A stretch of 64,000 nucleotides of DNA. It comes from Noviherbaspirillum aridicola (GTDB lineage: Bacteria > Pseudomonadota > Gammaproteobacteria > Burkholderiales > Burkholderiaceae_D). The position numbers and the translations under genes were made by a program. The notes under the pieces are model-generated. The model made no database searches. It saw nothing but the letters and a program-made list of their open reading frames with translations, and had not been told where the DNA came from. The stretch is taken from contig NZ_BPMK01000010.1 of NCBI RefSeq assembly GCF_019656455.1, positions 62,001 to 126,000 on the forward strand, read 5' to 3'. This document shows positions 8,349 through 18,067 of the stretch, in pieces; position 1 is the first letter of the stretch, and each line of letters opens with the position of its first letter.

Positions 8349-11300
8349 ATGACATATCAAAGGTTCCTGCTGTTTCTGTCGCTGATGGCACTCCTGCTTG
8401 GCTTGCGGCCGGCGCTTGCCGACACGCCGGTGGCTTTGAAAGAAAGCTTTGCGGGCAATGTCAGCTTCGTCGGTACGCAAAAGACGCTTCGTACCCGCGG
8501 CAACGGAAACAACGACCACGCCTGTCGCCTCGTAGGCGGCGCGACCACCTCCGCCGGATCGGAGGCGACCTCTGCTGCGCTTGCCGGATTCCCGTCAGGA
8601 GCCACTGTGCTGAAGGCATATCTCTACTGGGCGGGTTCGGGTAGCACTCCTGACTACAACGTGACCTTCAACGGCACTGCGGTCAGTGCTGCCACGAACC
8701 GGCGCTATACATCCAATACCGGGGGCAGTCGGAACTTCTTCAGCGGGGTCGCCGATGTAACGTCCATCGTCGCCGCAAATCCTTACGCCACCTTCAGTCT
8801 CGCCAACCTCACCGTCAGCAATGGCAGCACTTGGTGCGACAGTTCGACGGTTCTCGGCGGCTGGGCTCTGCTGGTGGTCTACTCTCATCCGAATGAAACG
8901 TTCAGGGTGCTCAATCTGTACGAAGGCTTTCAGTATTACAGCGACAGCAGCATCATCCTGGACGTCGGTAACTTCCGAACACCGAATCCGCTCGGTACCG
9001 CCACCGGCAAGCATGGACACATTACCTGGGAGGGCGATCCCGACATCGGCGGCGGCTCGGAGCCGGAAAGCCTAATCTTCAACAATGTCGTTCTGACCGA
9101 CGGCATGAATCCGACCAACAATCAGTTCAACTCCGCCAGTAACATCAATTCTGACGACAATTCCCACGGTATTGATTTCGACGCGTACACACTCAACGGC
9201 ACGCATCTCGCAGGCGGGCAGACCTCGGCTCGCACGATTTATCGCACCAGTCAGGACCTCGTGCTGCTGTCGGCGGAGATCATCGCGGTGCCAAATGTCC
9301 CGACGGCAGACATCGCGCTTCGCCTGACCCGCGATACGCCACTCGTGGCGGGCAGCACGGCGACGTACACGCTGTCGGTAACGAATAACGGGCCGAACAA
9401 CGAGCCTGGTCCCATCACAGTGGGCAACGCGGGGACCTGGCCCTCATCGATTACCCTTGTGTCCGGATCCGGTACAGGCTGGGCATGTACGTCGAGCGGA
9501 TGCAGCTACACGGGCAACCTCGCTGTCGACGCCACGACACCGCCCCTGACCCTTACTGTCGCCGTGGCATCCAATGCCTCGGGCAGCGTGACGGTTAGCG
9601 CACAGGCGGCCGGCACCCGTTTCGACAATGTCATGGCAAACAACGTCGCGAGCGATACCACGACAGTAGTCCAGCCGCCCAACCATATCCGCATCGAGCA
9701 TGATGGGAATGGTCAGACGTGCATGCCGGAGACGGTGACTGTGAAGGCTTGTGCCAATGCCGACTGCAGTTCACTTTACGCCGGGTCGGTCAGCCTGACG
9801 CTCTCACCGTCGGGTTGGAACAGCAATCCGCTCACCTTCTCCGGCGGAAGCACCACGGCGACGCTGGCGAGGTCGACCGCGGGAACGGTGACGCTTGGTG
9901 CAAGCGCGGTTTCTCCCACCCCCACCGGGGCGACGCAGTGCCGTACCGGGGGCACAAGTTCCTGCCAGATGACCTTCACTGCGTGCGCTCCCGCTATCTG
10001 TGCCAGCGGTACGATCAGTGGCGTGATCAATACCTACTATCCGCTTACCCAGAGCGTAGCAGCGGGTTCGACGACCGTGAGCATCGGCAGTGCCGCGGGC
10101 GCCAATGCCGCACTCGCGAGTGGTGATCTGGTGCTTGTCATGCAGATGCAGGATGCGACGATCAGCACTGTCAACAGCGACGGCTACGGTGCCGCCAGCC
10201 AGGTAAATGCAGGAAGGTACGAGTATGCGACGGTTGCTTGGGTCGCGGGCAATACGGTCGGGCTCACGAGCGGGCTTGTCAATTCCTATACTGCTCAGGG
10301 TTTTGGCTCCACCGGGCAGAAAACCGCGCAACTGATCCGGGTTCCCAGCTACTCGTCCGCGACCATCGCCGCTGGCTTATCCGCGCTGCCATGGAACGGG
10401 AGTGCTGGCGGGGTGCTGGCATTCGATGTCGCTGGCAACCTCAACCTGAACGGCCAGTCGGTTGATCTGACGGGCAAGGGCTTTCGTGGTGGTGCCGGCA
10501 GAACCCTTGGCGGCGTCGGTTCCGGAACTAACCGAAGCAGCAGCGATTATGTAACTCCCGCTACGATCAATGCCAACGGCTCCAAGGGAGAAGGCATCGC
10601 CGGTACCCCGCGCTATGTCAACAACGAGGGCGTCCTGCGCGATACGGCTGTTGAAGGTTATCCCGAGGGCAGTTATGCGCGCGGTGCGCCGGCCAATGCC
10701 GGCGGAGGCGGCACTGACGACAATCCTACTGCGAATGATGAAAACACCGGCGGCGGCGGCGGCGGCAACGGCGGCGCTGGCGGGAGCGGTGGGTATGCCT
10801 GGAGCAATGCCGCCTCGTTCGGACGCGGTCTGGGAGGGCGGACGACAGGAGGCCTGAGTGCTTCACAGCTTACGATGGGCGGCGGCGGCGGCGCCGGCAC
10901 CACCAACAACGGCACCGGCTCCCCGGCCAACGGATTTGCCAGCAGCGGCGCCGCGGGCGGCGGCATCATCATGCTGCGCGCGGGAACGCTTTCCGGCGCC
11001 GGTACCTTCAACGTCAGTGGTGCTAACGCAAACAGCTCGGTGCTCAATGACGGCAGCGGCGGTGGAGGGGCCGCCGGCGCGGCAATGGTTTTTGCCACAG
11101 GCGGATTGGGCGGCCTCAGCATAGTGGCGAATGGCGGTAACGGCGGAAGCAACACAGGTGGCGGCTCCCCGCACGGCCCGGGCGGCGGCGGCGGCGGCGG
11201 CTTCGTTCTCGCCAACGACCGGCTGAATTCTTGCAGCGCCGCCGGCGGCGCTCCCGGCACCACCGCAGTCTCGGGCAGCTATGGCGCGACCAGCGGCGGG

Positions 11301-13565
11301 ACGGGCAGCTGCGGTATTACGCTGACTGCTGCACAGATCGTCGGCGCGCCGTTCGGCTCCGGCGCCTGCGCGTCGACGATCAAGCACTATGCGATCAGCC
11401 ACAGCGGCAGCGGCCTGACCTGCGAAGCGGAGCCGGTCGTGGTCACCGCACATGATGACAACCACGGCCGTGTCTCCGCCAATGGCCGCACCATTACCGT
11501 GACCGCTGCAGCAGGCGCGACGGCGAGCGGCAGCTGGCTGGCAAGTGGCGATAGCTGCAGTGTCGCGTGCTTCGATACGAGCGGTGCCCAGAAGGCCTGC
11601 GGCAATACGTTTACACCCAACAGCGGTAACAATGGCGTGGCGACTTACACCTTTGCCAGCAATGAATCGGGCATCCGGCTGTGCCTGAAGCAAAGCGCCG
11701 CCATCACGCAGAACATTTCCGTCAGCGACGGCCAGGTGTCCGAATCAACGGCGGAAGACGCGAATATCGCATTCAGCAATACCGGGATTCGCTTCTATGC
11801 GGACAATCAGGTCGATCAGATCGGTACTCCCAGCCCGCTCATCGCCGGCATGCTGGCGAGCCAGCACCCTGAACCCAGGGCGATCACGATTCGCGCGCTG
11901 AAAGCTTCGGAAAGCGCCCCTGCCCGCTGCGTATCGCTGCTTGCGGGAACGCCCGCGAGGAAGACGGTTCAATTCGCGTACCAGTGCACCGACCCGGGCA
12001 CCTGCCAGCTCGAGAAAGGGCTTGAAGTCAATGGCAGCGCGGTGACCGGGTACGGCGCCGCGCCCACGGATGGCCAGATCGGCACCAGCGTCGCGGTGGA
12101 TTTTGATGCGAACGGCCACGGCAAGATCGATCTGCGGTATCTGGACAGTGGCCGGATCAGGCTCTACGCGAAGGCGCTTGTGCCCGATCCGCGCAGCGGC
12201 GACAACGTCATCATCACTCGTGGATCAAGCAACGACATTCTTTTCCGTCCCTACAACTTCTCGGTAAAGCCGTGCATCAATGCGACGGTGTGCGGGAGCG
12301 AGCCGGCCGATCCTGGGCTGGAGGGGGGAGGGCCGGAGTTTGCAAGGGCGGGCCAAAACTTCAACGTCACGGTGTCCGCACACGCCTATCCTACGCCGGA
12401 ACAGGGGGACTTCGGCCCCGTCACGCCGAGCTTTGGTCTGGGCAATGGCAAGGACCTCCCCGCGGAGGAGGTGCGGATTGGATACGTCTTGAAAGCACCG
12501 ACGCACGCCGACGCCAGCGCGGGAGACCTGAGCGGGACACTATCGCTGCCCCGCGCCAGTTTCTCGAGCGGCGTGGCGAACTACGCGAACATCAGCTGGA
12601 GCGAAGTCGGCGTCATTGAATTACTCGCGCAGAGCAGCAGCTTTCAAGGGGTGTCGGTCGACATCCGGGGCAGCAGCGGCAACGTCGGGCGATTCCGGCC
12701 AAGCTGGTTCAATACGGAGGTATCAGGCGGCATGCCTTGTCCGACCGGCATCAGCTGCCCCGCCGCCTTCAATGGATTCGTGTACGCTGGCCAGCCTTTC
12801 ACCACGACGGTAAAAGCCTACAACCTGCACGGCAACATCACGAAAAACTACAGCGGTCATTACGCACGTGCGGTGACACTGGGTGCGTGGAATGCGAGTG
12901 GCAGCATAACGACCGAGAACCCGGGCGGCGGCGTGCTGCGCAGCGGCACGGCGTCCCCGCCGGTTGTCGCCGCAAGCGCTTTCAGCGGGGGCGTGGCGAG
13001 CGTGAGCACCACCAGTTACGCCTTGCCCAATCCCTATCCCAGCACGACGCCGGCCGCGCCCGCCAACATCTACCTGCGCGCAACCGACAATGACACGGCA
13101 GAAGAGGAAGCAGGGATCACTTCGCTTCGGGGCGCAGCATCGGTGGAAGGAGGGATTGCCGTCGTCAACGGCCGTTTCCTGGTCGACCATGCTTACGGCT
13201 CCGAGCGCCTGCGTCTGCCTGTCTTCGGTAGCGCGCAATTCTTCAACGGCACACGCTGGGTCACGAGCACGACGGACAGCATGACGCAGCTGGTCGTGCC
13301 TACCGGTGTCGCTTTTTCCAATTACAAGAATCTCAGTGCCGCGAACGTCAGCATCAGCGGCGCGTCGCCGGCTTCGCCGGCAACAATCGCACTTGCCAGT
13401 GGCAAGTGTCCGCAGGCCGGGTGCTTCGCGCTTGCCGCTCCCAACCAGCATGGAAGCGTGGATGTCAGCGTGACTTCGCCGCCCTGGTTGCCGAGCACAA
13501 AAGGGCGTGCAACGTTCGGAATCTACAAGGCAGGGCCGGTGATTTATGTTCGCGAGATGTACTAG
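8349..13565 (+). CDS. mshQ: Very large MshQ-like tip adhesin (DUF6701 C-terminus)
   Basis: 1738-residue exported protein. The start at 8349 follows an AAGGA site and opens a clear signal peptide (MTYQRFLLFLSLMALLLGLRP, cleavage after ALA near residue 25). An N-terminal beta-rich domain (about 30-310) is followed by a DUF11-like repeat (about 316-400), a glycine-rich stretch with runs of six to seven Gly (about 780-980), and a C-terminal part (about 1300-1738) containing VGRFRPSWFNT, which resembles the DUF6701 region of MshQ. Cys residues are frequent. Placed after the minor pilins, it probably sits at the pilus tip and binds surfaces. Domain borders are by eye. Confidence 0.82.
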   Translation: MTYQRFLLFLSLMALLLGLRPALADTPVALKESFAGNVSFVGTQKTLRTRGNGNNDHACRLVGGATTSAGSEATSAALAGFPSGATVLKAYLYWAGSGSTPDYNVTFNGTAVSAATNRRYTSNTGGSRNFFSGVADVTSIVAANPYATFSLANLTVSNGSTWCDSSTVLGGWALLVVYSHPNETFRVLNLYEGFQYYSDSSIILDVGNFRTPNPLGTATGKHGHITWEGDPDIGGGSEPESLIFNNVVLTDGMNPTNNQFNSASNINSDDNSHGIDFDAYTLNGTHLAGGQTSARTIYRTSQDLVLLSAEIIAVPNVPTADIALRLTRDTPLVAGSTATYTLSVTNNGPNNEPGPITVGNAGTWPSSITLVSGSGTGWACTSSGCSYTGNLAVDATTPPLTLTVAVASNASGSVTVSAQAAGTRFDNVMANNVASDTTTVVQPPNHIRIEHDGNGQTCMPETVTVKACANADCSSLYAGSVSLTLSPSGWNSNPLTFSGGSTTATLARSTAGTVTLGASAVSPTPTGATQCRTGGTSSCQMTFTACAPAICASGTISGVINTYYPLTQSVAAGSTTVSIGSAAGANAALASGDLVLVMQMQDATISTVNSDGYGAASQVNAGRYEYATVAWVAGNTVGLTSGLVNSYTAQGFGSTGQKTAQLIRVPSYSSATIAAGLSALPWNGSAGGVLAFDVAGNLNLNGQSVDLTGKGFRGGAGRTLGGVGSGTNRSSSDYVTPATINANGSKGEGIAGTPRYVNNEGVLRDTAVEGYPEGSYARGAPANAGGGGTDDNPTANDENTGGGGGGNGGAGGSGGYAWSNAASFGRGLGGRTTGGLSASQLTMGGGGGAGTTNNGTGSPANGFASSGAAGGGIIMLRAGTLSGAGTFNVSGANANSSVLNDGSGGGGAAGAAMVFATGGLGGLSIVANGGNGGSNTGGGSPHGPGGGGGGGFVLANDRLNSCSAAGGAPGTTAVSGSYGATSGGTGSCGITLTAAQIVGAPFGSGACASTIKHYAISHSGSGLTCEAEPVVVTAHDDNHGRVSANGRTITVTAAAGATASGSWLASGDSCSVACFDTSGAQKACGNTFTPNSGNNGVATYTFASNESGIRLCLKQSAAITQNISVSDGQVSESTAEDANIAFSNTGIRFYADNQVDQIGTPSPLIAGMLASQHPEPRAITIRALKASESAPARCVSLLAGTPARKTVQFAYQCTDPGTCQLEKGLEVNGSAVTGYGAAPTDGQIGTSVAVDFDANGHGKIDLRYLDSGRIRLYAKALVPDPRSGDNVIITRGSSNDILFRPYNFSVKPCINATVCGSEPADPGLEGGGPEFARAGQNFNVTVSAHAYPTPEQGDFGPVTPSFGLGNGKDLPAEEVRIGYVLKAPTHADASAGDLSGTLSLPRASFSSGVANYANISWSEVGVIELLAQSSSFQGVSVDIRGSSGNVGRFRPSWFNTEVSGGMPCPTGISCPAAFNGFVYAGQPFTTTVKAYNLHGNITKNYSGHYARAVTLGAWNASGSITTENPGGGVLRSGTASPPVVAASAFSGGVASVSTTSYALPNPYPSTTPAAPANIYLRATDNDTAEEEAGITSLRGAASVEGGIAVVNGRFLVDHAYGSERLRLPVFGSAQFFNGTRWVTSTTDSMTQLVVPTGVAFSNYKNLSAANVSISGASPASPATIALASGKCPQAGCFALAAPNQHGSVDVSVTSPPWLPSTKGRATFGIYKAGPVIYVREMY

Positions 13566-13621
13566 GCGATCTGAGAATTTTTCCTCAAGGAAATTAGTCA
13601 CTTATCTCAGGGAGAAAGTGA

Positions 13622-14629
13622 TTGACAGCAATAGTTGAATCACTTAATTTCGACGCACTTCATAATCGATCCGAGCGTATGGGTTTCTTCACGAGAGCCA
13701 GGAAAATCTCTGGCTGGCTGGCGTTCCGCCTGCAGCAACAAGGCGTCAGCTTCGCGTGCGTTCGACGGCCGCCTTCGGCACTTCCGGTCCTGGAAGCGGT
13801 CGGGTACGCAACCGGCCCACGCCCTTCACATGCCGAGCTGCTGGAGCGCCTCGCCAAGGAGCAGCATGCCTCGCGATACGAGTGCTCCAACTTGCTCGCG
13901 GCGGACGAGTACCAGATCCTGTCCGTCGATGCTCCGAACGTCGCGCCCGATGAATTGAAGACGGCGATTCGCTGGCGCCTGAAAGACATGCTCGACTATC
14001 GGGTGGACGACGCAACGGTCGATGTGCTCGACATCCCGGTAGACAAGAACGCGCCGGCGCGGAACCACCAGATGTATGCGATCGCCGCCCGCAATCAGAT
14101 GATCGAGGACAGGCAGAAGCTTTTCGAAACGGCTCGCGTACCACTGCGGGTGATCGACATTCCCGAGATGGCGCAACGAAATATCGCGGCACTGCTCGAA
14201 CCCGAGGCGCGTGGACTGGCGATGCTCTCGTTCAGTGATGAAGGAGGCTTGCTGACCATCACGCACGAGGGCGAGCTCTTTCTGTCGCGTCGGATCGATG
14301 TGTCGGCGGACCAGCTTGCCGACGACAGCCCTGACGCCCGGCAGCGCGCCTACGACCGCGTTACGCTCGAACTTCAGCGCTCGCTCGATCATTTCGACCG
14401 CCAGTACCATTACGTCACGATGTCGAGCCTGATGCTCGCGCCACTTGCGACTTCGGCGAGCGAGCTGCGGGATTATCTCTCGTCAAACCTCTATCTTCCG
14501 GTAGAGCACGTCGCGCTCGACAAGATCCTCGACTTGTCGGCCGTTCCCGCCCTGCGGTCAGCATCGGAGCAGCAGCGCCATTTCCTCACGATCGGCGCCG
14601 CGCTGCGTCACGAGGAGAAGGCTTTATGA
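13622..14629 (+). CDS. mshI: MSHA biogenesis protein MshI (PilM-like)
   Basis: 335 residues, actin-like PilM/MshI family, cytoplasmic partner of the inner-membrane alignment complex. Key stretch: DELKTAIRWRLKDMLDYRVDDATVDVLDIP, followed by EMAQRNIAALL. Start choice is a conflict: TTG 13622 has a perfect GGGAGA ribosome site 6 bases upstream, but recognisable family homology begins at ATG 13679 (MGFFTRARKISGWLAF), which has almost no ribosome site. I keep 13622 on the ribosome-site evidence. The stop overlaps the next gene (ATGA). Confidence 0.82.
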   Translation: MTAIVESLNFDALHNRSERMGFFTRARKISGWLAFRLQQQGVSFACVRRPPSALPVLEAVGYATGPRPSHAELLERLAKEQHASRYECSNLLAADEYQILSVDAPNVAPDELKTAIRWRLKDMLDYRVDDATVDVLDIPVDKNAPARNHQMYAIAARNQMIEDRQKLFETARVPLRVIDIPEMAQRNIAALLEPEARGLAMLSFSDEGGLLTITHEGELFLSRRIDVSADQLADDSPDARQRAYDRVTLELQRSLDHFDRQYHYVTMSSLMLAPLATSASELRDYLSSNLYLPVEHVALDKILDLSAVPALRSASEQQRHFLTIGAALRHEEKAL

Positions 14630-15285
14630 GCCAGCAGATCAATCTCTTCAATCCGATCTTCCTGAAGCAAAAGAAGTACTTCTCTGCGATCACGATGTTG
14701 CAGGCGCTCGGATTGCTGCTCGCCGGCACCCTTGTGCTGTCGGTATGGGCGGCCTACCAGGCGCGCATGCTGCGCGGCGAGGCCGAGGCAAGCGCGGCGC
14801 AGCTGGCTTTGGCGAAGTCTCAGCTCACCCAACTCACCGCCCAGGCATCGACGAGGCAGAAAAGCAGCGTCCTCGAGGAGGAGGTCCGTGCGGGCGAGTC
14901 GGAACTCAAAGCGCTTCAACAAGTGTTCGACATCTTGCGAAGCGGCGACCTCGGAAATACTCGCGGGTACTCGGAATACATGGCCGCATTCGCCCGTCAG
15001 TCGGTCAACGGAGTCTGGCTTACCGGCTTCGCCCTGGAGGGCGCCGGTCGCGAGATCGCGCTGCAGGGACGCACGCTGCAGCCGGAACTGGTACCCGCCT
15101 ATATCGCTCAGCTGGCACGCGAGCCGGTATTGCAGGGCAAGTCCTTCTCGGCACTGGAAATGCGCGAAGCGACTGCGCCGGGTGAGGGTGAACGTGCGGG
15201 CCGCCCGCTGGGGTGGCACGAGTTCAGCCTGCGATCTCAGCCCGGCGGCGGCAAGGAAGAAACAACAGACGCGGGGCGCAAATGA
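14626..15285 (+). CDS. PilN-like fimbrial assembly protein of the MSHA system
   Basis: 219 residues: short cytoplasmic N-terminus with the PilN/MshI2 signature QQINLFNP, one transmembrane helix (about 22-45), a coiled-coil-like stretch (about 48-105) and a small periplasmic domain. PilN bridges PilM to PilO in the alignment subcomplex, and here the gene sits between mshI and mshJ. Overlaps both neighbours by ATGA. Confidence 0.85.
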   Translation: MSQQINLFNPIFLKQKKYFSAITMLQALGLLLAGTLVLSVWAAYQARMLRGEAEASAAQLALAKSQLTQLTAQASTRQKSSVLEEEVRAGESELKALQQVFDILRSGDLGNTRGYSEYMAAFARQSVNGVWLTGFALEGAGREIALQGRTLQPELVPAYIAQLAREPVLQGKSFSALEMREATAPGEGERAGRPLGWHEFSLRSQPGGGKEETTDAGRK

Positions 15286-15953
15286 AGCAGCACCTGGAAC
15301 GCATCGCTCTCAAGCTCGACGCGCGGAGTCTGCGCGAGCGGGCCATCATCTTTGTGCTCGCCGCGACTATCCTCATCGTGCTGGTTAACCAGTTACTGCT
15401 CGATCCGCAGTATCGCGCACAGAAGCAGCTGTCCGAGCGCATACGCCAGGAGCAGACGCAGACCGCCGCGATCCAGACGCAGATACGGGAGCTGGCCCTG
15501 GCGCAGCAGAACGATCCCGACCAGGGGAGCAAAGACCGGCTACGGCAATTGCAGCAGGACCTCGGCCAGGTGCGAAGCGCGCTGGGGAACATGCAGCAGG
15601 GGCTGATCGCTCCGGAGAAAATGGCGGGGCTGCTGGAGGATATGCTGCGCCGGCATGGCAAGCTGCGTCTTGTATCCCTGAATACGCTGCCGGCCAGTTC
15701 GCTACTGCCCGGTCAGCCCGCGTCCACGGCTGCAACGGCCGGACAGCCAGGCGCAGGCGTCTACAGGCACGGTGTCGAGATCGTCGTGCGCGGGCAATAC
15801 CTCGACATCATGAACTACCTTGCGCAACTGGAAGCCATGCCCTCGCAACTCTTCTGGAGCAAAGCGCGGCTCAGCGTCGACCAGCAACCCGAGTCGACCC
15901 TGACACTGACCATCTTCACACTGAGCCTGGACGCGAAATGGATGAAACTGTGA
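15282..15953 (+). CDS. mshJ: MSHA biogenesis protein MshJ (PilO-like)
   Basis: 223 residues with one transmembrane segment (about 20-40), a Gln/Leu-rich coiled coil and a C-terminal ferredoxin-like periplasmic domain containing HGVEIVVRGQYLDIMNYLAQLE, the MshJ/PilO hallmark. The start at 15282 gives an ATGA overlap with the pilN-like gene; the reading frame extends further upstream inside that gene without support. Ends 16 bases inside the annotated start of mshK. Confidence 0.88.
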   Translation: MKQHLERIALKLDARSLRERAIIFVLAATILIVLVNQLLLDPQYRAQKQLSERIRQEQTQTAAIQTQIRELALAQQNDPDQGSKDRLRQLQQDLGQVRSALGNMQQGLIAPEKMAGLLEDMLRRHGKLRLVSLNTLPASSLLPGQPASTAATAGQPGAGVYRHGVEIVVRGQYLDIMNYLAQLEAMPSQLFWSKARLSVDQQPESTLTLTIFTLSLDAKWMKL

Positions 15954-16339
15954 CCCGGACCGCGCGGCTTTTATCGTGCCTGTTTGGTTTCGCGTTGACC
16001 GCTGCAGTGTCAGCCACGCACGCCCAGGTGCTGTTGGACCCCACCCGTCCTCCAGCCTCGATCCCCGGCCAAACCCCCGCCGATAACGCGCCGTCGATGT
16101 CCGCCGTCCCCGTCCTGCAGTCCGTCATCATTGGATCCGGACGCAGGGAAGCAGTGATCGATGGCCATGCAGTGAAGCTCGGCGATCGCGTCGGCGATGC
16201 CCGGGTAGTCCGGATAACCGAAACGGAAGTTGTCCTCCGTAGTGGAAAAGATACGCAGATCCTGCGGCTGTTTCCGACGCTTGAGAAGCGTCCGGCGGCG
16301 GCGGGTAGCCTCCGGCCCGGCCGGAAAGATAAAGATTGA
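15938..16339 (+). CDS. mshK: MSHA biogenesis protein MshK (PilP-like)
   Basis: 133 residues with a signal peptide (LLSCLFGFALTAAVSATHA) and the mature start VLLDPTRPP, a clear MshK mark. It is the small periplasmic protein that couples the alignment complex to the secretin. Two starts are possible: ATG 15938, or GTG 15950 four residues later, which gives a GTGA overlap with the mshJ stop and a shorter, more typical signal peptide. I list the longer form. Confidence 0.85.
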   Translation: MDETVTRTARLLSCLFGFALTAAVSATHAQVLLDPTRPPASIPGQTPADNAPSMSAVPVLQSVIIGSGRREAVIDGHAVKLGDRVGDARVVRITETEVVLRSGKDTQILRLFPTLEKRPAAAGSLRPGRKDKD

Positions 16340-16348
16340 AGGTGCAGC

Positions 16349-18058
16349 GTGCAAAGAAAAATCCTGGCGATACTGATTGCAAGCCTGACGGGTTGCGCCA
16401 CGCAACCCCCGGGTACGGCGACGTTCGATCTCATCAACGACGAGATGAGCAAGGCGGCCAAGGTCGCACCCGCTCAACCCGATGCGGTTGCTGCTGCCCT
16501 GCTGCCGCCGATGCAGATTGAGGTTCCGAAACCCAGGCAGCCGTTGGAAGAGCGGTTCAGCCTCGCTTTCAACAACGTCCCGGCCGCCCAGTTCTTCATG
16601 TCCCTGGTGTCCGGCACACCGTATAACATGCTGGTTCACCCGGAGGTGAGCGGAACGATATCGGCCAATCTCAAGGACGTGACCCTGTTCGAGGCGCTCG
16701 ACGCGATCCGCGAGCTTTATGGCTATGACTACACGGTGGATGGAAGACGCATCGTGATCAAGCCGCTGACGCTGCAGACTAAAGTCTTCCACGTCAATTA
16801 CCTCACGGGTGCACGGCGTGGTAGTTCGGACACGCGCGTCAGTTCCGGGTCGGTAGGGGATGTCCAGCCTTCGTCCACGACCAGCAACGCCACCAATACC
16901 TCGACCAGTGCCGGTGGCGGCACCGCTCGTACCGTCGAGAGCGCAAAGGTGTCGACGGCGCTGGTCAGCGACTTCTGGGGTGAACTGCGCGCGTCCCTGG
17001 AAGCGATTGTCGGAGGCAGCACCGAGGGGCGCAGTGTCGTGGTAAGTCCTCAGGCGGGCGTAGTGGTCGTCAGGGCGATGCCAGATGAACTGCGCAACGT
17101 GGCCTCGTACCTCAAGGCTACCCAGTTGTCGGTCGATCGCCAGGTCATACTGGAAGCGAAGATTCTGGAAGTCCAGCTGAACGACAGCTACCAGACCGGA
17201 GTCAATTGGGCGGCGTTCCGGACGCACGGTAATAGCCGGGGTTCGCTCGGCCTAATTTCTCCAGGCGCAGGGTTGACGACGCTGGGCGCCGGCGGCACGC
17301 CCAATGCAATAACCAGCGCCGGCAGCACCGCCATCGGGGCAGTGCCGGGAACGAGCCTGGTCGCCCCGGTCGCGGCGGCCGGATCCATGTTCGGCCTGGC
17401 CTTCCAGACCAGCAATTTCGCCGCCCTGATCTCCTTTCTGGAGACCCAGGGCACCGTGCACGTGCTTTCCAGCCCTCGCATCGCAACGCTCAATAACCAG
17501 AAGGCAGTCCTGAAGGTTGGCACTGACGAGTTCTTCGTCACCAACGTCAGTGCGACGACGACGACCGGCACCTCGACCACGACAACGCCGAGCGTTACGC
17601 TGCAGCCGTTCTTTTCCGGCGTCGTACTCGATGTGACGCCGCAGATCGACGACCGCGGCAATATCATTCTGCATGTGCATCCCTCGGTCAGCCAGGTCAG
17701 CACCGTCAACAAGTCGATCGACCTCGGCAGCCTCGGGGGCTCGCTCAACCTGCCGCTGGCGTCGAGCAATACCTCTGAAACCGATAGCGTGGTGCGCGGA
17801 CAGGACGGTCAGATCGTCGCGATCGGCGGCCTGATGCGGCAGGCCACCGTTTCGGATCGGTCGCAGATACCCGGAGCCGGCAACGTGCCGGGGGTTGGCA
17901 ACCTGTTCAGGAATACCAGTCAGACGGTGCAAAAGCGTGAACTCGTCATCCTGCTCAAACCCACCATCGTGCAGGGCGGCGGCAACTGGTCGCAGGATAT
18001 CCTCGAGAGTCAGCAGCGCATGCAAAGGCTGGATCCGCGCGCCGCGCCGATGCAATAA
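16349..18058 (+). CDS. mshL: MSHA outer-membrane secretin MshL
   Basis: 569-residue secretin, the outer-membrane channel for the pilus. The GTG start has a GAAGG site 6 bases upstream. The N-terminus is a lipoprotein signal with lipobox LTGC (Cys16). An STN/secretin N-domain follows (about 65-145), then a Ser/Thr-rich linker (about 160-190), and the secretin core (about 240-560) with QVILEAKILEVQLND and the C-terminal VPGVGNLFR motif. Family-typical length; conserved order after mshK. Confidence 0.93.
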   Translation: MQRKILAILIASLTGCATQPPGTATFDLINDEMSKAAKVAPAQPDAVAAALLPPMQIEVPKPRQPLEERFSLAFNNVPAAQFFMSLVSGTPYNMLVHPEVSGTISANLKDVTLFEALDAIRELYGYDYTVDGRRIVIKPLTLQTKVFHVNYLTGARRGSSDTRVSSGSVGDVQPSSTTSNATNTSTSAGGGTARTVESAKVSTALVSDFWGELRASLEAIVGGSTEGRSVVVSPQAGVVVVRAMPDELRNVASYLKATQLSVDRQVILEAKILEVQLNDSYQTGVNWAAFRTHGNSRGSLGLISPGAGLTTLGAGGTPNAITSAGSTAIGAVPGTSLVAPVAAAGSMFGLAFQTSNFAALISFLETQGTVHVLSSPRIATLNNQKAVLKVGTDEFFVTNVSATTTTGTSTTTTPSVTLQPFFSGVVLDVTPQIDDRGNIILHVHPSVSQVSTVNKSIDLGSLGGSLNLPLASSNTSETDSVVRGQDGQIVAIGGLMRQATVSDRSQIPGAGNVPGVGNLFRNTSQTVQKRELVILLKPTIVQGGGNWSQDILESQQRMQRLDPRAAPMQ

Positions 18059-18067
18059 CGGTCAGTC

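Noticed and set aside
10740-11220. GGC/GGT-rich tracts as a DNA tandem repeat or CRISPR-like array
   Set aside because: The repeats are irregular glycine codons within the mshQ frame, without fixed unit or spacers.
10673-11263. Pro-rich minus-strand frame opposite the Gly-rich part of mshQ
   Set aside because: Pro codons are simply the complement of Gly codons; no independent evidence.
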